A stretch of DNA of 64,000 nucleotides, taken from contig QCHT01000001.1 of NCBI GenBank assembly GCA_003279445.1, forward strand, positions 186,001-250,000, given 5' to 3'. Shown here piece after piece: positions 46,228 through 56,003 of this stretch. This stretch comes from Prochlorococcus sp. AG-402-G10. GTDB taxonomy: Bacteria > Cyanobacteriota > Cyanobacteriia > PCC-6307 > Cyanobiaceae. The notes beneath the pieces were generated by a model. The model was not told where the DNA came from and searched no databases. It saw only the letters and a program-made list of their open reading frames with translations. Each line of letters begins with the position of its first letter. Position 1 is the first letter of the stretch. Made by a program: the position numbers and the translations under genes.

Positions 46228-46599
46228 TTATTTTGAGAAAAACCACCAAGTAGCTAATGGCGCAGCAATAGCAATTATAAGAACACCTATAACCAATGGG
46301 ATAGCCATCGATCTACCTAATTCCTTTTTCCTCATAACATTAAAATTAGGGTCTGTTATAGGAGCTGTAAGCGAGGTTGACTCCTTAACCTCATAGTTAA
46401 GAGCTGCAAAAGGCATTGAAATTGAATGGAACTGATTGAATTTTATTGTCGCTGATATAGCACTTGAGGGTTTAGCTAAAACAAGGCAAGCCATAAGAGA
46501 CAAAGAAATACAAAATATTTGGAGATTTCTTCTTATCACAGTTAATAAAAAATAATTTCTACTACTTTGGCATTTTTTGCTTACTTTGTCTATAATCAT
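46228..46599 (-). CDS. Hypothetical exported/membrane protein (123 aa)
   Basis: An N-terminal signal-like helix (about residues 27-44, ending in KPSSAISA, a plausible signal peptidase site) leads to a short soluble part, then a second hydrophobic helix near the C terminus (about 97-120, IPLVIGVLIIAIAAPLATWW). Likely lumenal or periplasmic with a C-terminal anchor. No family recognised. It sits between cobU and the CCB gene on the cobU strand. Confidence 0.55.
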   Translation of the reverse strand: MIIDKVSKKCQSSRNYFLLTVIRRNLQIFCISLSLMACLVLAKPSSAISATIKFNQFHSISMPFAALNYEVKESTSLTAPITDPNFNVMRKKELGRSMAIPLVIGVLIIAIAAPLATWWFFSK

Positions 46600-46695
46600 T
46601 ACAAACTAACTCAAACAATAGGATTATCAATCCTAAGGAAATTTAATTTCACTAATGCTTGAGCTTATAAATTAATCAAATCAAGCTATAAATAA

Positions 46696-47310
46696 ATGAA
46701 TAATTCTTCTAATATATCAATTTTTATTGGCTTTATTATGTTGACTCTAAGCTTAGTCAATGCTATTACTATAAATGAGCTATCCCCAGCAATAATAAGA
46801 GCTGAGGTACTTTCTGCTTTAACATCAATTACTATTTTACTAATAGGTTTTCTACAAGAAATACCAACTCGTAAACAAAATAATAAGTTAACAATTAAAG
46901 GAAAAGAGGGCTTCTATATCTCAGATGAATTAACTCAGGAAGAAAAAAATGAATTAGCCTGGGGTACTCATATGATATTAACAGCAACAGCTTCTGTGAC
47001 AGTACTAATATATAATAAAGGTACAACTATATTGAGAAGAGGCATTATTTCCGAGGACATTTTTAAACCAGGTAAAATATGTTTATCTTCAACACAGAAA
47101 TCAAAATATATATCATTAGTAAGTACTAAGTTTTATCCTGGTAAGGCAGAGTTTGACCCCATTGTAAAGGATTTACCAGCTGTAATTGTTCTACCTATAT
47201 CTTCAGACTGTTGGCTAATCGTAGGCGGGTGGTCAGAAAGGTGTTTTACAAAATCAGATGAAATTTGGCTGGAAGGATGGTCAAAGAAGATATCTTCAAT
47301 CTTTAAATAA
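46696..47310 (+). CDS. Cofactor assembly of complex C subunit B (CCB2/CCB4-type)
   Basis: A 204-residue protein with two N-terminal membrane helices (about 7-24 and 36-54) and a soluble domain including GKEGFYISDELTQEEKNELAWGTHM and a C-terminal CWLIVGGWSERCFTKSDEIWLEGW. This is the pattern of CCB2/CCB4 (DUF2930) proteins, which attach haem c-i covalently to cytochrome b6 at the n side of the thylakoid membrane. The assignment is by remembered sequence pattern. It is convergent with lptC. Confidence 0.8.
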   Translation: MNNSSNISIFIGFIMLTLSLVNAITINELSPAIIRAEVLSALTSITILLIGFLQEIPTRKQNNKLTIKGKEGFYISDELTQEEKNELAWGTHMILTATASVTVLIYNKGTTILRRGIISEDIFKPGKICLSSTQKSKYISLVSTKFYPGKAEFDPIVKDLPAVIVLPISSDCWLIVGGWSERCFTKSDEIWLEGWSKKISSIFK

Positions 47311-47313
47311 TAA

Positions 47314-47961
47314 CTAATTATAAATGAATATTTTAGTTAAAACCTTACTTTCATTGTTGGTAAAGGTTATGGTATTAATATCACCATTCCACAAGGCATT
47401 CTCTGCTTGGATACTTATTTTTGCTTTGTTGTGCAAGTTGGAATAATTATATTCATCAATCCCTGTAAACTTAACTATATTTTTTTTATGATTATAAATA
47501 GCCTTCTTTGCTAAAAAACGAGAGCCTTTGATCTTAGCTATTATATTTCCATCAACTGTTGCTTGCGCTAACTCCTTAAGCCAAATAATTCTCTCTGCTT
47601 TTATTGAAAAATCGTCATTCAGTAAGCTGATCATCTCAATTCCTGAATCTAGTAGAATTTTCTCTCCATTACCAGTTAGGTTAGAAGTATTAGATGTTAA
47701 CTTATAAGTTGGCTTGTTACTTTGGAAAAAAATAACTAATGAATCCTTTGCTTTTATTGATTTATCTAGTTCATTTATTTTAGCCTTTTTAGTCTTAAAT
47801 GTGAATTGCTTTATTCCATTTTTATCTGCTTGTTCAACATATATATCCTTAAATTTAAAGGAGGAGTTTTCTTTATTATCAGGCTTTTTAGAACAGGATG
47901 ATAATAAAATTACAAGTAGAAAAAAGAAGCTTATACTTTTGTATTTTAGTAATTTATTCAT
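47314..47961 (-). CDS. lptC: LptC-like LPS export lipoprotein
   Basis: A 215-residue protein with a lipoprotein signal peptide: basic start, hydrophobic LLVILLSSC (lipobox L-S-S-C, Cys near residue 23). The rest is repeated beta strands with KFKDIYVEQADKNGIKQF and KAKINE, and later AERIIWLKELAQATVDGNII, matching the LptC/OstA jelly-roll. It bridges LPS between the LptBFG extractor and LptA. Cyanobacterial LptC is often longer; this one is of bacterial size. Its start overlaps metG by eight bases. Confidence 0.8.
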   Translation of the reverse strand: MNKLLKYKSISFFFLLVILLSSCSKKPDNKENSSFKFKDIYVEQADKNGIKQFTFKTKKAKINELDKSIKAKDSLVIFFQSNKPTYKLTSNTSNLTGNGEKILLDSGIEMISLLNDDFSIKAERIIWLKELAQATVDGNIIAKIKGSRFLAKKAIYNHKKNIVKFTGIDEYNYSNLHNKAKISIQAENALWNGDINTITFTNNESKVLTKIFIYN

Positions 47962-49489
47962 CTTCTAGTTTGACAAGAATTGGTGACGGTTTTGGTAAAG
48001 AGGTTGATTTTTTTAATTGGCCCCATTCAAGATCTATATTCCAGTTTAGATGATTATCATCATAAGATAATTGGTTTAAAATATCCTTGCTTAATTTTGG
48101 TATTATTGGATTAATTAAAACCGCAAGAATTCTAATTGTTTCTAGGACATTATAAATGCAATATCCTACCCTTTGCTTGTTCTTGTCTTCTTTAATCAGC
48201 GTCCAAGGTTTATTATCATTTAAATAAAGATTAGCTGATGATGCTAAATTTAGAATTGATGAACAAGCCTCCTTAAAAGATAAATTTTCAAGATTTTCCT
48301 TTACTTCTATTATCGTATTAATTGATAGATTCTTCAAATACTCTTCATTTGAATCATAACTAAAATCGGGAACTTTGTTTGTAAACCATTTACGGCTCAT
48401 GGATGATGTCCTGTTTAACAAATTTCCTATCGTATTTGCTAAATCATTGTTAACTAAGTCTATAAATCTTTTTTGTTGAAAATCTCCATCCTGTCCAAAT
48501 CTAAAATCACTTAATAAATACCATCTGATAGCATTTTCTCCATACTTATTTAGAAGCAGCTCAGGATCCAGGACATTACCTAACGACTTGCCCATCTTCT
48601 GGCCCTCTCTAGTTAAAAAACCATGCCCAAAAACTTTTGTAGGTAAATCCAAATCAGCTGAGAGTAACATTGCTGGCCAGTAAACGGCGTGGAATCGCAA
48701 TATATCCTTTCCTATAATGTGAATTTCTGGGGGCCAGCCAAAGTCATTTATATCGTCTAAATCAATTTCTTGCCCTTGTGGCAGGAGAGCAGAAATATAT
48801 CCTAGAAGTGCATCAAACCAAACATAAAAGGTGTGTCCATCGTAACCTGGAACTGGTATTCCCCACTCTAGGTTTAATCTTGAGATTGAAAAATCTTTTA
48901 GACCCTTGGAAACAAAATTAATAATTTCATTCCTTCTTGATTTGGGTTGGATAAATTCTGGATTTTGTAATAAATTCTCAATTTGAGTCTGATAATTTGA
49001 GAGACAAAAAAATAAATTCTCTTCATCTCTCCATTCAAGTTCTTTTAGGTGAATAGGGCAAAGGGGATTGCTCGCGTCCTTTGACTCTTCCTTATATTCC
49101 TCGCAACCAATGCAATACCAGCCTTTTTGATTTCCTATGCGGATATCTCCTTTAGACTGAACTCGTTGAAAAAATTGTTCAACCAATTTTTGATGATGGG
49201 GATCGGTGGTCCTAATAAAATAATCATTAGATATTGACCACTTCTCCCATAGGGATTTATATTTTTGAGATATTGTATTGCAGTGGTTTATAGGGGTTGT
49301 TTTATTTGATGCAGCTGTTCTCTGTATTTTTTGACCGTGTTCATCCACGCCTGTAATAAACATTACTTTATTTCCATTTAACCTCTGAAACCTTGCGTAG
49401 GCATCTGAAGCAATTGTTGTGTATGTACTACCAAGGTGTGGTTTATCATTAACATAATATAAGGGTGTGGTAATCGTTATATTTGACAT
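47954..49489 (-). CDS. metG: Methionyl-tRNA synthetase
   Basis: A 511-residue class I synthetase. The HIGH-type motif is in TTPLYYVNDKPHLGSTYTT (PHLG, with the first His replaced by Pro, as in many MetG). A zinc knuckle CIGCEEYKEES...CPIH is near residues 126-150, and the KMSKS motif reads KMGKSLGN near residue 300. ATG at 49489 is preferred over a longer frame with 41 extra unconserved residues. It lies 70 bases after the RNB gene and overlaps lptC. Confidence 0.95.
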   Translation of the reverse strand: MSNITITTPLYYVNDKPHLGSTYTTIASDAYARFQRLNGNKVMFITGVDEHGQKIQRTAASNKTTPINHCNTISQKYKSLWEKWSISNDYFIRTTDPHHQKLVEQFFQRVQSKGDIRIGNQKGWYCIGCEEYKEESKDASNPLCPIHLKELEWRDEENLFFCLSNYQTQIENLLQNPEFIQPKSRRNEIINFVSKGLKDFSISRLNLEWGIPVPGYDGHTFYVWFDALLGYISALLPQGQEIDLDDINDFGWPPEIHIIGKDILRFHAVYWPAMLLSADLDLPTKVFGHGFLTREGQKMGKSLGNVLDPELLLNKYGENAIRWYLLSDFRFGQDGDFQQKRFIDLVNNDLANTIGNLLNRTSSMSRKWFTNKVPDFSYDSNEEYLKNLSINTIIEVKENLENLSFKEACSSILNLASSANLYLNDNKPWTLIKEDKNKQRVGYCIYNVLETIRILAVLINPIIPKLSKDILNQLSYDDNHLNWNIDLEWGQLKKSTSLPKPSPILVKLEDE

Positions 49490-49559
49490 TTTTTTGTTTA
49501 CAGCCTCTATTGGGAAGCTTAATTTTTTCTTGTATATATTATATAGTAGATATAGATTA

Positions 49560-50783
49560 TTAACAATACAGTCTAGTAAGAAGAACTTCGTGTTCAGTAT
49601 TGATAGATTCAACAGAAAGTTTAAATTTATTTCCTAACTCTAGGCTTTCGTCAATATCTAACTGACAAATCATATCAACACTAAGATCACAAAAATATAT
49701 TAAAGCAATTGATTTTTTTTTATTAAGCCATTGCATAAAAATCACGGTCCAATACGTCTGATTATTTAGCGTGATCCAATTTAACAAGCTTCTTCTCTTA
49801 TCATTCCTAAAAATTATAATATTTTCTCTTTGCTTTTTTTTAAAAGAGTTAATTCTACTACCTATGAATTCTATATCTAGGAGATCTTCATTATTAATGT
49901 GCCTAATTAATTGGCATTGAGTAAGATAATCTAGATATCTTCTTAATGGAGAGGTAGCTTGTACATATCCTCCTAGACCAAGACTATTATGGCCCATTGA
50001 TTTCATATTTATAGTAGTCTTTTGCAGGGATTTCCTTAAAAGAAAATTTTTTATATGTAAGTTTGATCCTTCCATAACTTGGTTAAATTTTGACTTGTCT
50101 ATTTTTGATTGATTTCTGTAAGGAACTGGTATATTTCTATCTTTACAATATTTTGCTACAAATTCCCCATATATAATCATTGATTCACTAACTAAGTCCC
50201 TAGCTGGTGTTTTACAGCGTTGTGAAAAAATATATTCAGTATTAATTTTTGAAATATAGCCTTCAGGTTCTGATATTGTTATAGCACCATTTTTGTGCCG
50301 CTCTAGTGAATGCTTCTTAGTAATTCTTTCTATAGCTAATAATTCCGACTCTTCTCCTGGCTGATAATCAAGAATTTCATCTGCATCTTCGTAAGAAAGA
50401 GCATATCGAGGACGTATAATAGCTTTATGAAAGCTATATTTTTTAATAATTAATTTTTCATCAAGTTCAATTTTAAGACTTAAAACTATACGATTCTCTC
50501 CCGACAATAGACTTAGATTGTTTTGAATTAGTAGAGGAGGAAACATATATTCAGTCTTCTCTACCATATATATAGTAGAGGCTTTTGCAAGGGCCTCTTT
50601 TGCTACTCTAGAATTAATATCTATAGAAATAGCTGGACAAGCTATATGGATCCAAAATATATGATTGGATGATATATATTCATAAGAAATAGCATCATCT
50701 ATTTCATGAGCACCAATATCATCTATGGTATAAGTTTTTAAATATGTTAGGTCTAGATAGTCTTTATATAAAGAATAATTCAA
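49560..50783 (-). CDS. RNB-family exoribonuclease (RNase II type)
   Basis: A 407-residue protein that is essentially an RNB domain. The catalytic Asp cluster is intact: TIDDIGAHEIDDAISYE (residues 19-35), and the later QATSPLRRYLDYLTQCQLIRH near residue 278 gives the conserved R/D helix. Upstream cold-shock domains are absent. The start is TTG at 50783; the frame is open upstream to the rpsR stop at 50916 without an ATG or GTG, so a further N-terminal segment cannot be excluded. Same strand and order as rpmG-rpsR. Confidence 0.85.
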   Translation of the reverse strand: MNYSLYKDYLDLTYLKTYTIDDIGAHEIDDAISYEYISSNHIFWIHIACPAISIDINSRVAKEALAKASTIYMVEKTEYMFPPLLIQNNLSLLSGENRIVLSLKIELDEKLIIKKYSFHKAIIRPRYALSYEDADEILDYQPGEESELLAIERITKKHSLERHKNGAITISEPEGYISKINTEYIFSQRCKTPARDLVSESMIIYGEFVAKYCKDRNIPVPYRNQSKIDKSKFNQVMEGSNLHIKNFLLRKSLQKTTINMKSMGHNSLGLGGYVQATSPLRRYLDYLTQCQLIRHINNEDLLDIEFIGSRINSFKKKQRENIIIFRNDKRRSLLNWITLNNQTYWTVIFMQWLNKKKSIALIYFCDLSVDMICQLDIDESLELGNKFKLSVESINTEHEVLLTRLYC

Positions 50784-50915
50784 AAGAATATCTTTATTCT
50801 TTTGAATTATTTCATCTATTTCGTTAAAAAATTCCTGATAATGATGACTTTTCTTGATAATAGGAAGTTTAAGGATATATAACCTATATCTATACCTCAG
50901 CTTCTGTGAAGCTAA

Positions 50916-51137
50916 CTAGCCATCAGAATTAACAAACGGTAGCAATGCAATTATCCTTGCTCTTTTAACAGCGGTTGTTAGATCTCTCTGTTGTTTTGCT
51001 GTAAGACCTGTTAAGCGTCTAGGCAAAATTTTCCCACGTTCCGTAATAAATTTCTTTAGGGTTTCTACGTCCTTATAATCAATAGGATCTCCTGGTTTGA
51101 TTGGTGATAGTTTTTTCTTAAAGAAGGAAGTTGGCAT
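50916..51137 (-). CDS. rpsR: 30S ribosomal protein S18
   Basis: A 73-residue basic protein with the S18 core: [20 protein letters not shown], then [20 protein letters not shown] and LLPFVNSDG at the end. The length is normal. Follows rpmG on the same strand by 39 bases, the usual cyanobacterial order rpmG-rpsR-RNB. Confidence 0.96.
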   Translation of the reverse strand: MPTSFFKKKLSPIKPGDPIDYKDVETLKKFITERGKILPRRLTGLTAKQQRDLTTAVKRARIIALLPFVNSDG

Positions 51138-51176
51138 TTTATTAAATTAAATTTTGAGTAATAAAGTTAAAGGTCT

Positions 51177-51374
51177 TTATTTAATTTCCTTATGAATGGT
51201 CATTTTATTTAGTTGAGGACAGAATTTTTTAAGTTCCAACCTATCAGTTGTGTTTCGTCTGTTCTTTTCTGTAGTGTATCGAGAGACTCCAGGAGAACGC
51301 TTCTCTGAACTTGGGGCAGAACGGCATTCAGTGCACTCCAAGGTGACAACTATCCTGGTACCTTTTTTAGCCAT
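51177..51374 (-). CDS. rpmG: 50S ribosomal protein L33
   Basis: A 65-residue protein starting [20 protein letters not shown], with the C-x-x-C pair in ECTEC and [20 protein letters not shown] (second Cys). Ends MTIHKEIK. The ATG at 51374 gives the family length; an ATG at 51440 would add 22 unconserved residues. It starts the rpmG-rpsR-RNB cluster, opposite pheT across a 117-base spacer. Confidence 0.94.
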   Translation of the reverse strand: MAKKGTRIVVTLECTECRSAPSSEKRSPGVSRYTTEKNRRNTTDRLELKKFCPQLNKMTIHKEIK

Positions 51375-51491
51375 AAGGAAATAGTGTCGCTTTTGCGAGA
51401 GATGGTGACAAACAATTATCCTACAAGCATAGGTGATCATTTTCCAAGAATGCTTTGAAACCGTAGGATCAATGCATAACCCAAAACAAAA

Positions 51492-53990
51492 ATGAAGGTT
51501 TCTTTAAATTGGTTGAAAGAACTTGTTGAGATCCCATGTGATGTTGACGAAATAGCTGAGTCCCTTTCTATGTCGGGGTTTGAAGTTGAGGAATTAGTAG
51601 ATCTTACCCTTTTAGCCAACGGAATCGTTGTAGGGTTTGTCCAGGAGGTCTCTCCACATCCCAACGCGGATAAACTACGCGTTTGCAAAGTTGATGTTGG
51701 AGAAGAAAACCAATTACAGATTGTATGTGGAGCAGCTAACGTTAGAGAGGGCATTCATGTACTTGTTGCCTTGGAAGGAAGCTACCTAAAAGCAATTGAT
51801 CTAAAAATAAAAGTTAGTGAATTGAGAGGTGTCTTAAGTCAAGGGATGATTTGTTCATTAACTGAAATTGGTATCAATTCAAAAAATCAAGGCATAGCAG
51901 TCCTTGAAGAAATGACGAACGATGTATCTGCTCCTGGCTCATCGCCTCGCGATCTTCTTGGATTAAATGACATAATTTTAGATCTAGCGATTACAGCAAA
52001 TAGACCAGACGGAATGTCAATGGTAGGAATTGCTAGGGAGATTTCAGCCCTTAAACAAACTAAATTGACACTACCATCAATATCTGAAGATATAAAATTA
52101 TCACTATTCTCACCCAATACAAATTCAAAAGAGATAGTTTCTTCTAGGGCAAATTTCTCCCTACGTCAAATAAATAACGTTAGAGGAGATGAACAATCAC
52201 CAAAATGGATTAAAGAACGACTAACTAATATTGGGTTAAAACCCATTAATTCCATAGTTGATATAGCAAACTATGTGATGATAGAACAAGGGCATCCTTT
52301 ACATGCTTATGACGCAGATTTAATTGATCAATTAATTGGTAGAAAAGCAAATATTAAAGATTTTGGCTTTAGGAAAGCTAAAGAAGGAGAGAAGTTCCTA
52401 GGTATTGATGATAAGGATTACCTATTATCAAATAATTGTAGTGTTATAACATGTGCTGATAAAATAATTGCTATAGCGGGTATTTTAGGAAGTAAAAATA
52501 GTGCAGTTAATTCTCAAACTAAATCAATTTGGCTAGAAGCAGCACTCTTTAAGCCTGATGCTATAAGAATAACTTCAAGAGAAATAGGTCTTAGAACCGA
52601 ATCAAGTAGTAGATATGAGAAAGGTATCTCGCAAGAACAAACTATACCTTCTGCCCAAAGAGCAATCGACCTCCTAATGGAACAATTTGATTGTAGAATA
52701 GAAAATAATTGGGCAATAAATGTTACTAACTATAAAGCTAAATCGATAATTTTGAGTAGAAATAAGATCCATAAAATTCTCGGGAAAGTCCTATGTTCTG
52801 AGGTAAATAACAAATCAGGCAACACGGATATAAACAATAATGTTCATTATACTAAAAATGATTTAAGTGACTCAGAAATCTCAGGAGCACTAACTAGACT
52901 CGGCTGTTCTTTATTACCGCATAATATAGGATGGGTAGTAACTGTACCTCCCATAAGAAGTAATGATCTAAAAAGGGAAATCGATTTAATAGAAGAGATA
53001 GCTAGAATAGTAGGGTATGAAAGATTTGACTCAAGCTTACCTGCTCCCATAAAACCTGGAGGACTTACAGATTCACAAATAATAGAAAGACGTATAAGGA
53101 AATTATTTACTTCCTCTGGCCTACAGGAAATTACAACTATGTCTTTAGTAGCAAATGACAAGGTTTATAAAAATAGAATTTCGTTAACTAATCCATTACT
53201 TTTAGAAACAAGCTGTCTTAGAAATAATCTTTGGGAAGAGCACATATCTATTTGCAAAAGAAATATTAATGCAGGACAAACTGGATGTTGGATCTTTGAA
53301 ATAGGATCAATATATATACAAGATAAAGGGGATATAAGGGAAAAAAAGCTTATATCTGGAGCAATAACAGGTAATAGAACAATTGGAAAGTGGCAAGAAT
53401 CTACTAAACAAGATTCTATAGATTTCTATGAGGCAAGGGGTCTACTAGATTCAGTATTTAAAAGCCTTAATTTAAGTGTAATTGACCAAGAACTGACGGA
53501 GGATGCATTATTACATCCAGGAAAAGCTTCGAAATTAATTTTAGAAGGTAAATCTCTAGGAAAATTTGGTCAATTCCACCCTACCTTCTCAGAACAATAT
53601 GGCCTAACAAAAAGCATTTATTTATTTGAGATTGAATTAGAATTAATGCTCATAGCAACTAGTAGAAAGGGTAGATTGTTCCCTAAATATAAACCTTTCC
53701 CTATTGTTCCAAGTATGGAAAGAGATATTTCCTTACTCGTAAATAAAAATATAAAATGTTCAGAATTAATCAGTATTATAAGAAAAGCAGGCAAACCTTA
53801 CCTAGAAAAAGTCGAGTTAATTGATAGATACGAAGGAAAAGATCTTACACTAGGTAAGATTAGTCAAGCATTTAGAATTACATATAGAAGTAAGAAAAAT
53901 ACATTAACTGACCTGGAGATTGAACCAATACAAGAACATATAATGAAACAGCTAAAGTCAAAATTCGATGTAGAGTTAAGAAGTAGTTAA
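51492..53990 (+). CDS. pheT: Phenylalanyl-tRNA synthetase beta subunit
   Basis: An 832-residue bacterial-type PheT: an N-terminal EMAP-like tRNA-binding domain (about 40-150, [19 protein letters not shown]), B3/B4 editing domain (about 225-400, [18 protein letters not shown] and [13 protein letters not shown]), B5 with [19 protein letters not shown] (about 496-514), and the C-terminal anticodon-binding FDX-ACB domain (about 735-830, [19 protein letters not shown]). Works with PheS, encoded elsewhere. Its 3' end overlaps the convergent methyltransferase by 15 bases. Confidence 0.96.
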   Translation: MKVSLNWLKELVEIPCDVDEIAESLSMSGFEVEELVDLTLLANGIVVGFVQEVSPHPNADKLRVCKVDVGEENQLQIVCGAANVREGIHVLVALEGSYLKAIDLKIKVSELRGVLSQGMICSLTEIGINSKNQGIAVLEEMTNDVSAPGSSPRDLLGLNDIILDLAITANRPDGMSMVGIAREISALKQTKLTLPSISEDIKLSLFSPNTNSKEIVSSRANFSLRQINNVRGDEQSPKWIKERLTNIGLKPINSIVDIANYVMIEQGHPLHAYDADLIDQLIGRKANIKDFGFRKAKEGEKFLGIDDKDYLLSNNCSVITCADKIIAIAGILGSKNSAVNSQTKSIWLEAALFKPDAIRITSREIGLRTESSSRYEKGISQEQTIPSAQRAIDLLMEQFDCRIENNWAINVTNYKAKSIILSRNKIHKILGKVLCSEVNNKSGNTDINNNVHYTKNDLSDSEISGALTRLGCSLLPHNIGWVVTVPPIRSNDLKREIDLIEEIARIVGYERFDSSLPAPIKPGGLTDSQIIERRIRKLFTSSGLQEITTMSLVANDKVYKNRISLTNPLLLETSCLRNNLWEEHISICKRNINAGQTGCWIFEIGSIYIQDKGDIREKKLISGAITGNRTIGKWQESTKQDSIDFYEARGLLDSVFKSLNLSVIDQELTEDALLHPGKASKLILEGKSLGKFGQFHPTFSEQYGLTKSIYLFEIELELMLIATSRKGRLFPKYKPFPIVPSMERDISLLVNKNIKCSELISIIRKAGKPYLEKVELIDRYEGKDLTLGKISQAFRITYRSKKNTLTDLEIEPIQEHIMKQLKSKFDVELRSS

Positions 53991-55349
53991 ACTTAAAAAT
54001 ACTAATGATTCAAGATGTGTCGTCTGAGGAAAGAAATCAAATGAATATATTGATCTAATATAATATAAGTTATTATTACATATAACTTTTAAATCACGAG
54101 ATAGTGTTGCTGAATTACAACTCAAATAACATAAATGTTGTGGCTTTTTAGATAATATAGTTAATAAAACCATATCAGACAAACCTTTTCTAGGAGGATC
54201 AACAATTAAATAATCAGATGTATTCAAAAGTTCATTTAGGTGAGTCTGAACGTCTCCATGAATGAATTCTACAGAACTTAGAGAATTATTTGCTTTATTA
54301 ATTAATGAAAAATTATATGAATCATCATTCTGCTCAATACCTATGACTTGAATACCTAATGTGGAAACAGGAAGAGATATTGTACCAATACCAGAATATG
54401 CATCTATTACTCTATTCGTATTTTTCATAGTTTTAACATCCCTTCTTATAAGGTCTACAACCCGCTGTGCCTCAAGAATATTAACTTGAAAAAAAGTTTG
54501 AATACCAATAATAAATTTTAGATTGCAAAACAACTCAAATATATATTTTCGGCCGTATAAAACAATAGTAGTAGTACCAAATATAATATTATTTTTTAAA
54601 GGTTGAATATTGTTTACTATACTTACTATTTTTGGGAACCTGTCTGACAATTCAATTGCGATTGAATTGAATTCAACATTAAGGGGGTGACCTGAAATAA
54701 AACCAACTTGAATTTCCCCTGTATAATAACTCTGTTTTAAAACTATATGCCTGAGGTAACCCTTATCAATACAGTCTGGGTGCGCCTTTAATCCCGTATT
54801 GTTGACAATTGTTTTTATAGCAATGAAAACAGAATTTAGATCTGCGTAGATAACTGGACAATTATCTATATTGACAATCTCATGACTTCCAGGTCTGTAA
54901 TAACCAGATATGATGCCAGTTTGCTTAGTTTTTTTAACTGGAATAATAGCTTTATTACGATAATTATAAATTTGAGAGGATAATTTACTATTTATATCTG
55001 GAAGATTAGTAAGACTACCAATTCTTTTCAAATTATCTAAAAGGGTTTTATTCTTTATTTGGACTTGATACTTATAATCAATCTGTTGAAGTGAGCATCC
55101 ACCACAATCATTAAAAACTTTGCATGAAGGCTCTCTTCTATAAATTGATTGATTAATTAGTTCATTTAACTCAGCGTGCCAAAGATTGCCTTTATTGTAT
55201 GTGCAGGTAACCTCAGCTAAATCTCCTGGAATTAGACCCTGAACAAAAATAACGATCGACTCAAACTTACATATCCCAATTCCTGATTTATCAAGATCAT
55301 GACAAATCACTTTAATGACACTGCCAGGAAACAATGCGGCTGAGATCAA
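53976..55349 (-). CDS. 23S rRNA (uracil-C5)-methyltransferase, TrmA/RlmD-type
   Basis: A 457-residue class I methyltransferase with an N-terminal TRAM domain (about 5-60), an iron-sulfur cluster region CKVFNDCGGC (about 76-85) plus CPVIYADLN, and a C-terminal SAM domain: RVIDAYSGIGTISLPV, IVDPPRKGL and the nucleophile Cys in YLSCNSATLSRDL. This pattern fits RlmD/RlmC rather than TrmA, because of the cluster; the exact uridine is undecided. It is convergent with pheT. Confidence 0.9.
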   Translation of the reverse strand: MISAALFPGSVIKVICHDLDKSGIGICKFESIVIFVQGLIPGDLAEVTCTYNKGNLWHAELNELINQSIYRREPSCKVFNDCGGCSLQQIDYKYQVQIKNKTLLDNLKRIGSLTNLPDINSKLSSQIYNYRNKAIIPVKKTKQTGIISGYYRPGSHEIVNIDNCPVIYADLNSVFIAIKTIVNNTGLKAHPDCIDKGYLRHIVLKQSYYTGEIQVGFISGHPLNVEFNSIAIELSDRFPKIVSIVNNIQPLKNNIIFGTTTIVLYGRKYIFELFCNLKFIIGIQTFFQVNILEAQRVVDLIRRDVKTMKNTNRVIDAYSGIGTISLPVSTLGIQVIGIEQNDDSYNFSLINKANNSLSSVEFIHGDVQTHLNELLNTSDYLIVDPPRKGLSDMVLLTILSKKPQHLCYLSCNSATLSRDLKVICNNNLYYIRSIYSFDFFPQTTHLESLVFLSLTTS

Positions 55350-55513
55350 AAGTTTTTACTAATGCTCATATATAAAAATAGCCGAACTAATCCGTACCAG
55401 CAGTATCATTCGAGACTTAGAATTAGTCTATTAACGGGACTCATACGATACTAATAAGAGCTATATAAAGAGAGATAAAAATGATTTAGGAAATTTTTAT
55501 TTAAAGACTCAAA

Positions 55514-55534
55514 CTTATTCATACCATGAATAAG
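55514..55534. repeat. Perfect 9-bp inverted repeat
   Basis: CTTATTCAT and ATGAATAAG flank a three-base ACC loop. It can form a short hairpin; it is not followed by a T-run. Confidence 0.6.
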
Positions 55535-55553
55535 AAGCTGTCTACTTGGTCTC

Positions 55554-55610
55554 ACATGATACTAGGAATAAGTCTCTATATGAGACTAGGATGAGCAGTA
55601 TGAGTCATGT
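55554..55610. repeat. Nested inverted repeats (imperfect hairpin)
   Basis: An outer arm ACATGATACT (55554-55563) pairs with AGTAT plus TCATGT (55597-55610) with a small bulge, and an inner arm AGTCTC (55571-55576) pairs with GAGACT (55582-55587) around TATAT. Built by eye. Confidence 0.5.
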
Positions 55611-55636
55611 TTACGTGAATGAGTTCAAATAAAGAC

Positions 55637-55714
55637 GCAGGGCTAAAGACGACGCTAAAAGCTTGCGTAACTGCCTAATAGACAGTTACGCAAGCTTGAA
55701 TTCCATTGCCCTGC
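55637..55714. repeat. Nested inverted repeat with perfect 15-bp stem
   Basis: A perfect 15-bp stem, AAGCTTGCGTAACTG (55659-55673) with CAGTTACGCAAGCTT (55683-55697), surrounds a nine-base loop. It is enclosed by a second 7-bp stem, GCAGGGC (55637) with GCCCTGC (55708). No T-run follows on either strand at the right place, so this is not a plain terminator. Likely a structured RNA or protein-binding element. Confidence 0.65.
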
Positions 55715-56003
55715 AGTAGGAGTTTCTTGCGTTTATCTATCTGGCCGAAATTTGTCCATATTTATTTATTTACCTGGATTCACTATGGCTAAAACAAAAA
55801 AAAAGAAAGCTTTTTAACTGTATCTACCTACAAATATATAGTCCTCGGTAATTTTAAATAGCAAAAATATCTTCTTTGATTCATTGTTTTCCTATTGATA
55901 ATGATGGCTCATTGATTCATTTACTCCTTTTTGAAAAATGGGCAACGTATTCATATTCTTATTTTAGACTCTATCCTAGACTAATATCGAGTCTCTAATT
56001 AGA

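Larger units (their letters stand above)
55350..56003. other. Intergenic region rich in inverted repeats
   Basis: A 654-base stretch without a convincing gene, holding several nested or stand-alone inverted repeats at 55514-55534, 55554-55610 and 55637-55714. A 10-codon frame (55785, MAKTKKKKAF) is too short to call. A structured RNA, a regulatory element or a boundary element are all possible. Confidence 0.5.

Noticed and set aside
55785-55817. Ten-codon frame MAKTKKKKAF
   Set aside because: Too short and with no sign of translation; kept only as a note in the intergenic entry.
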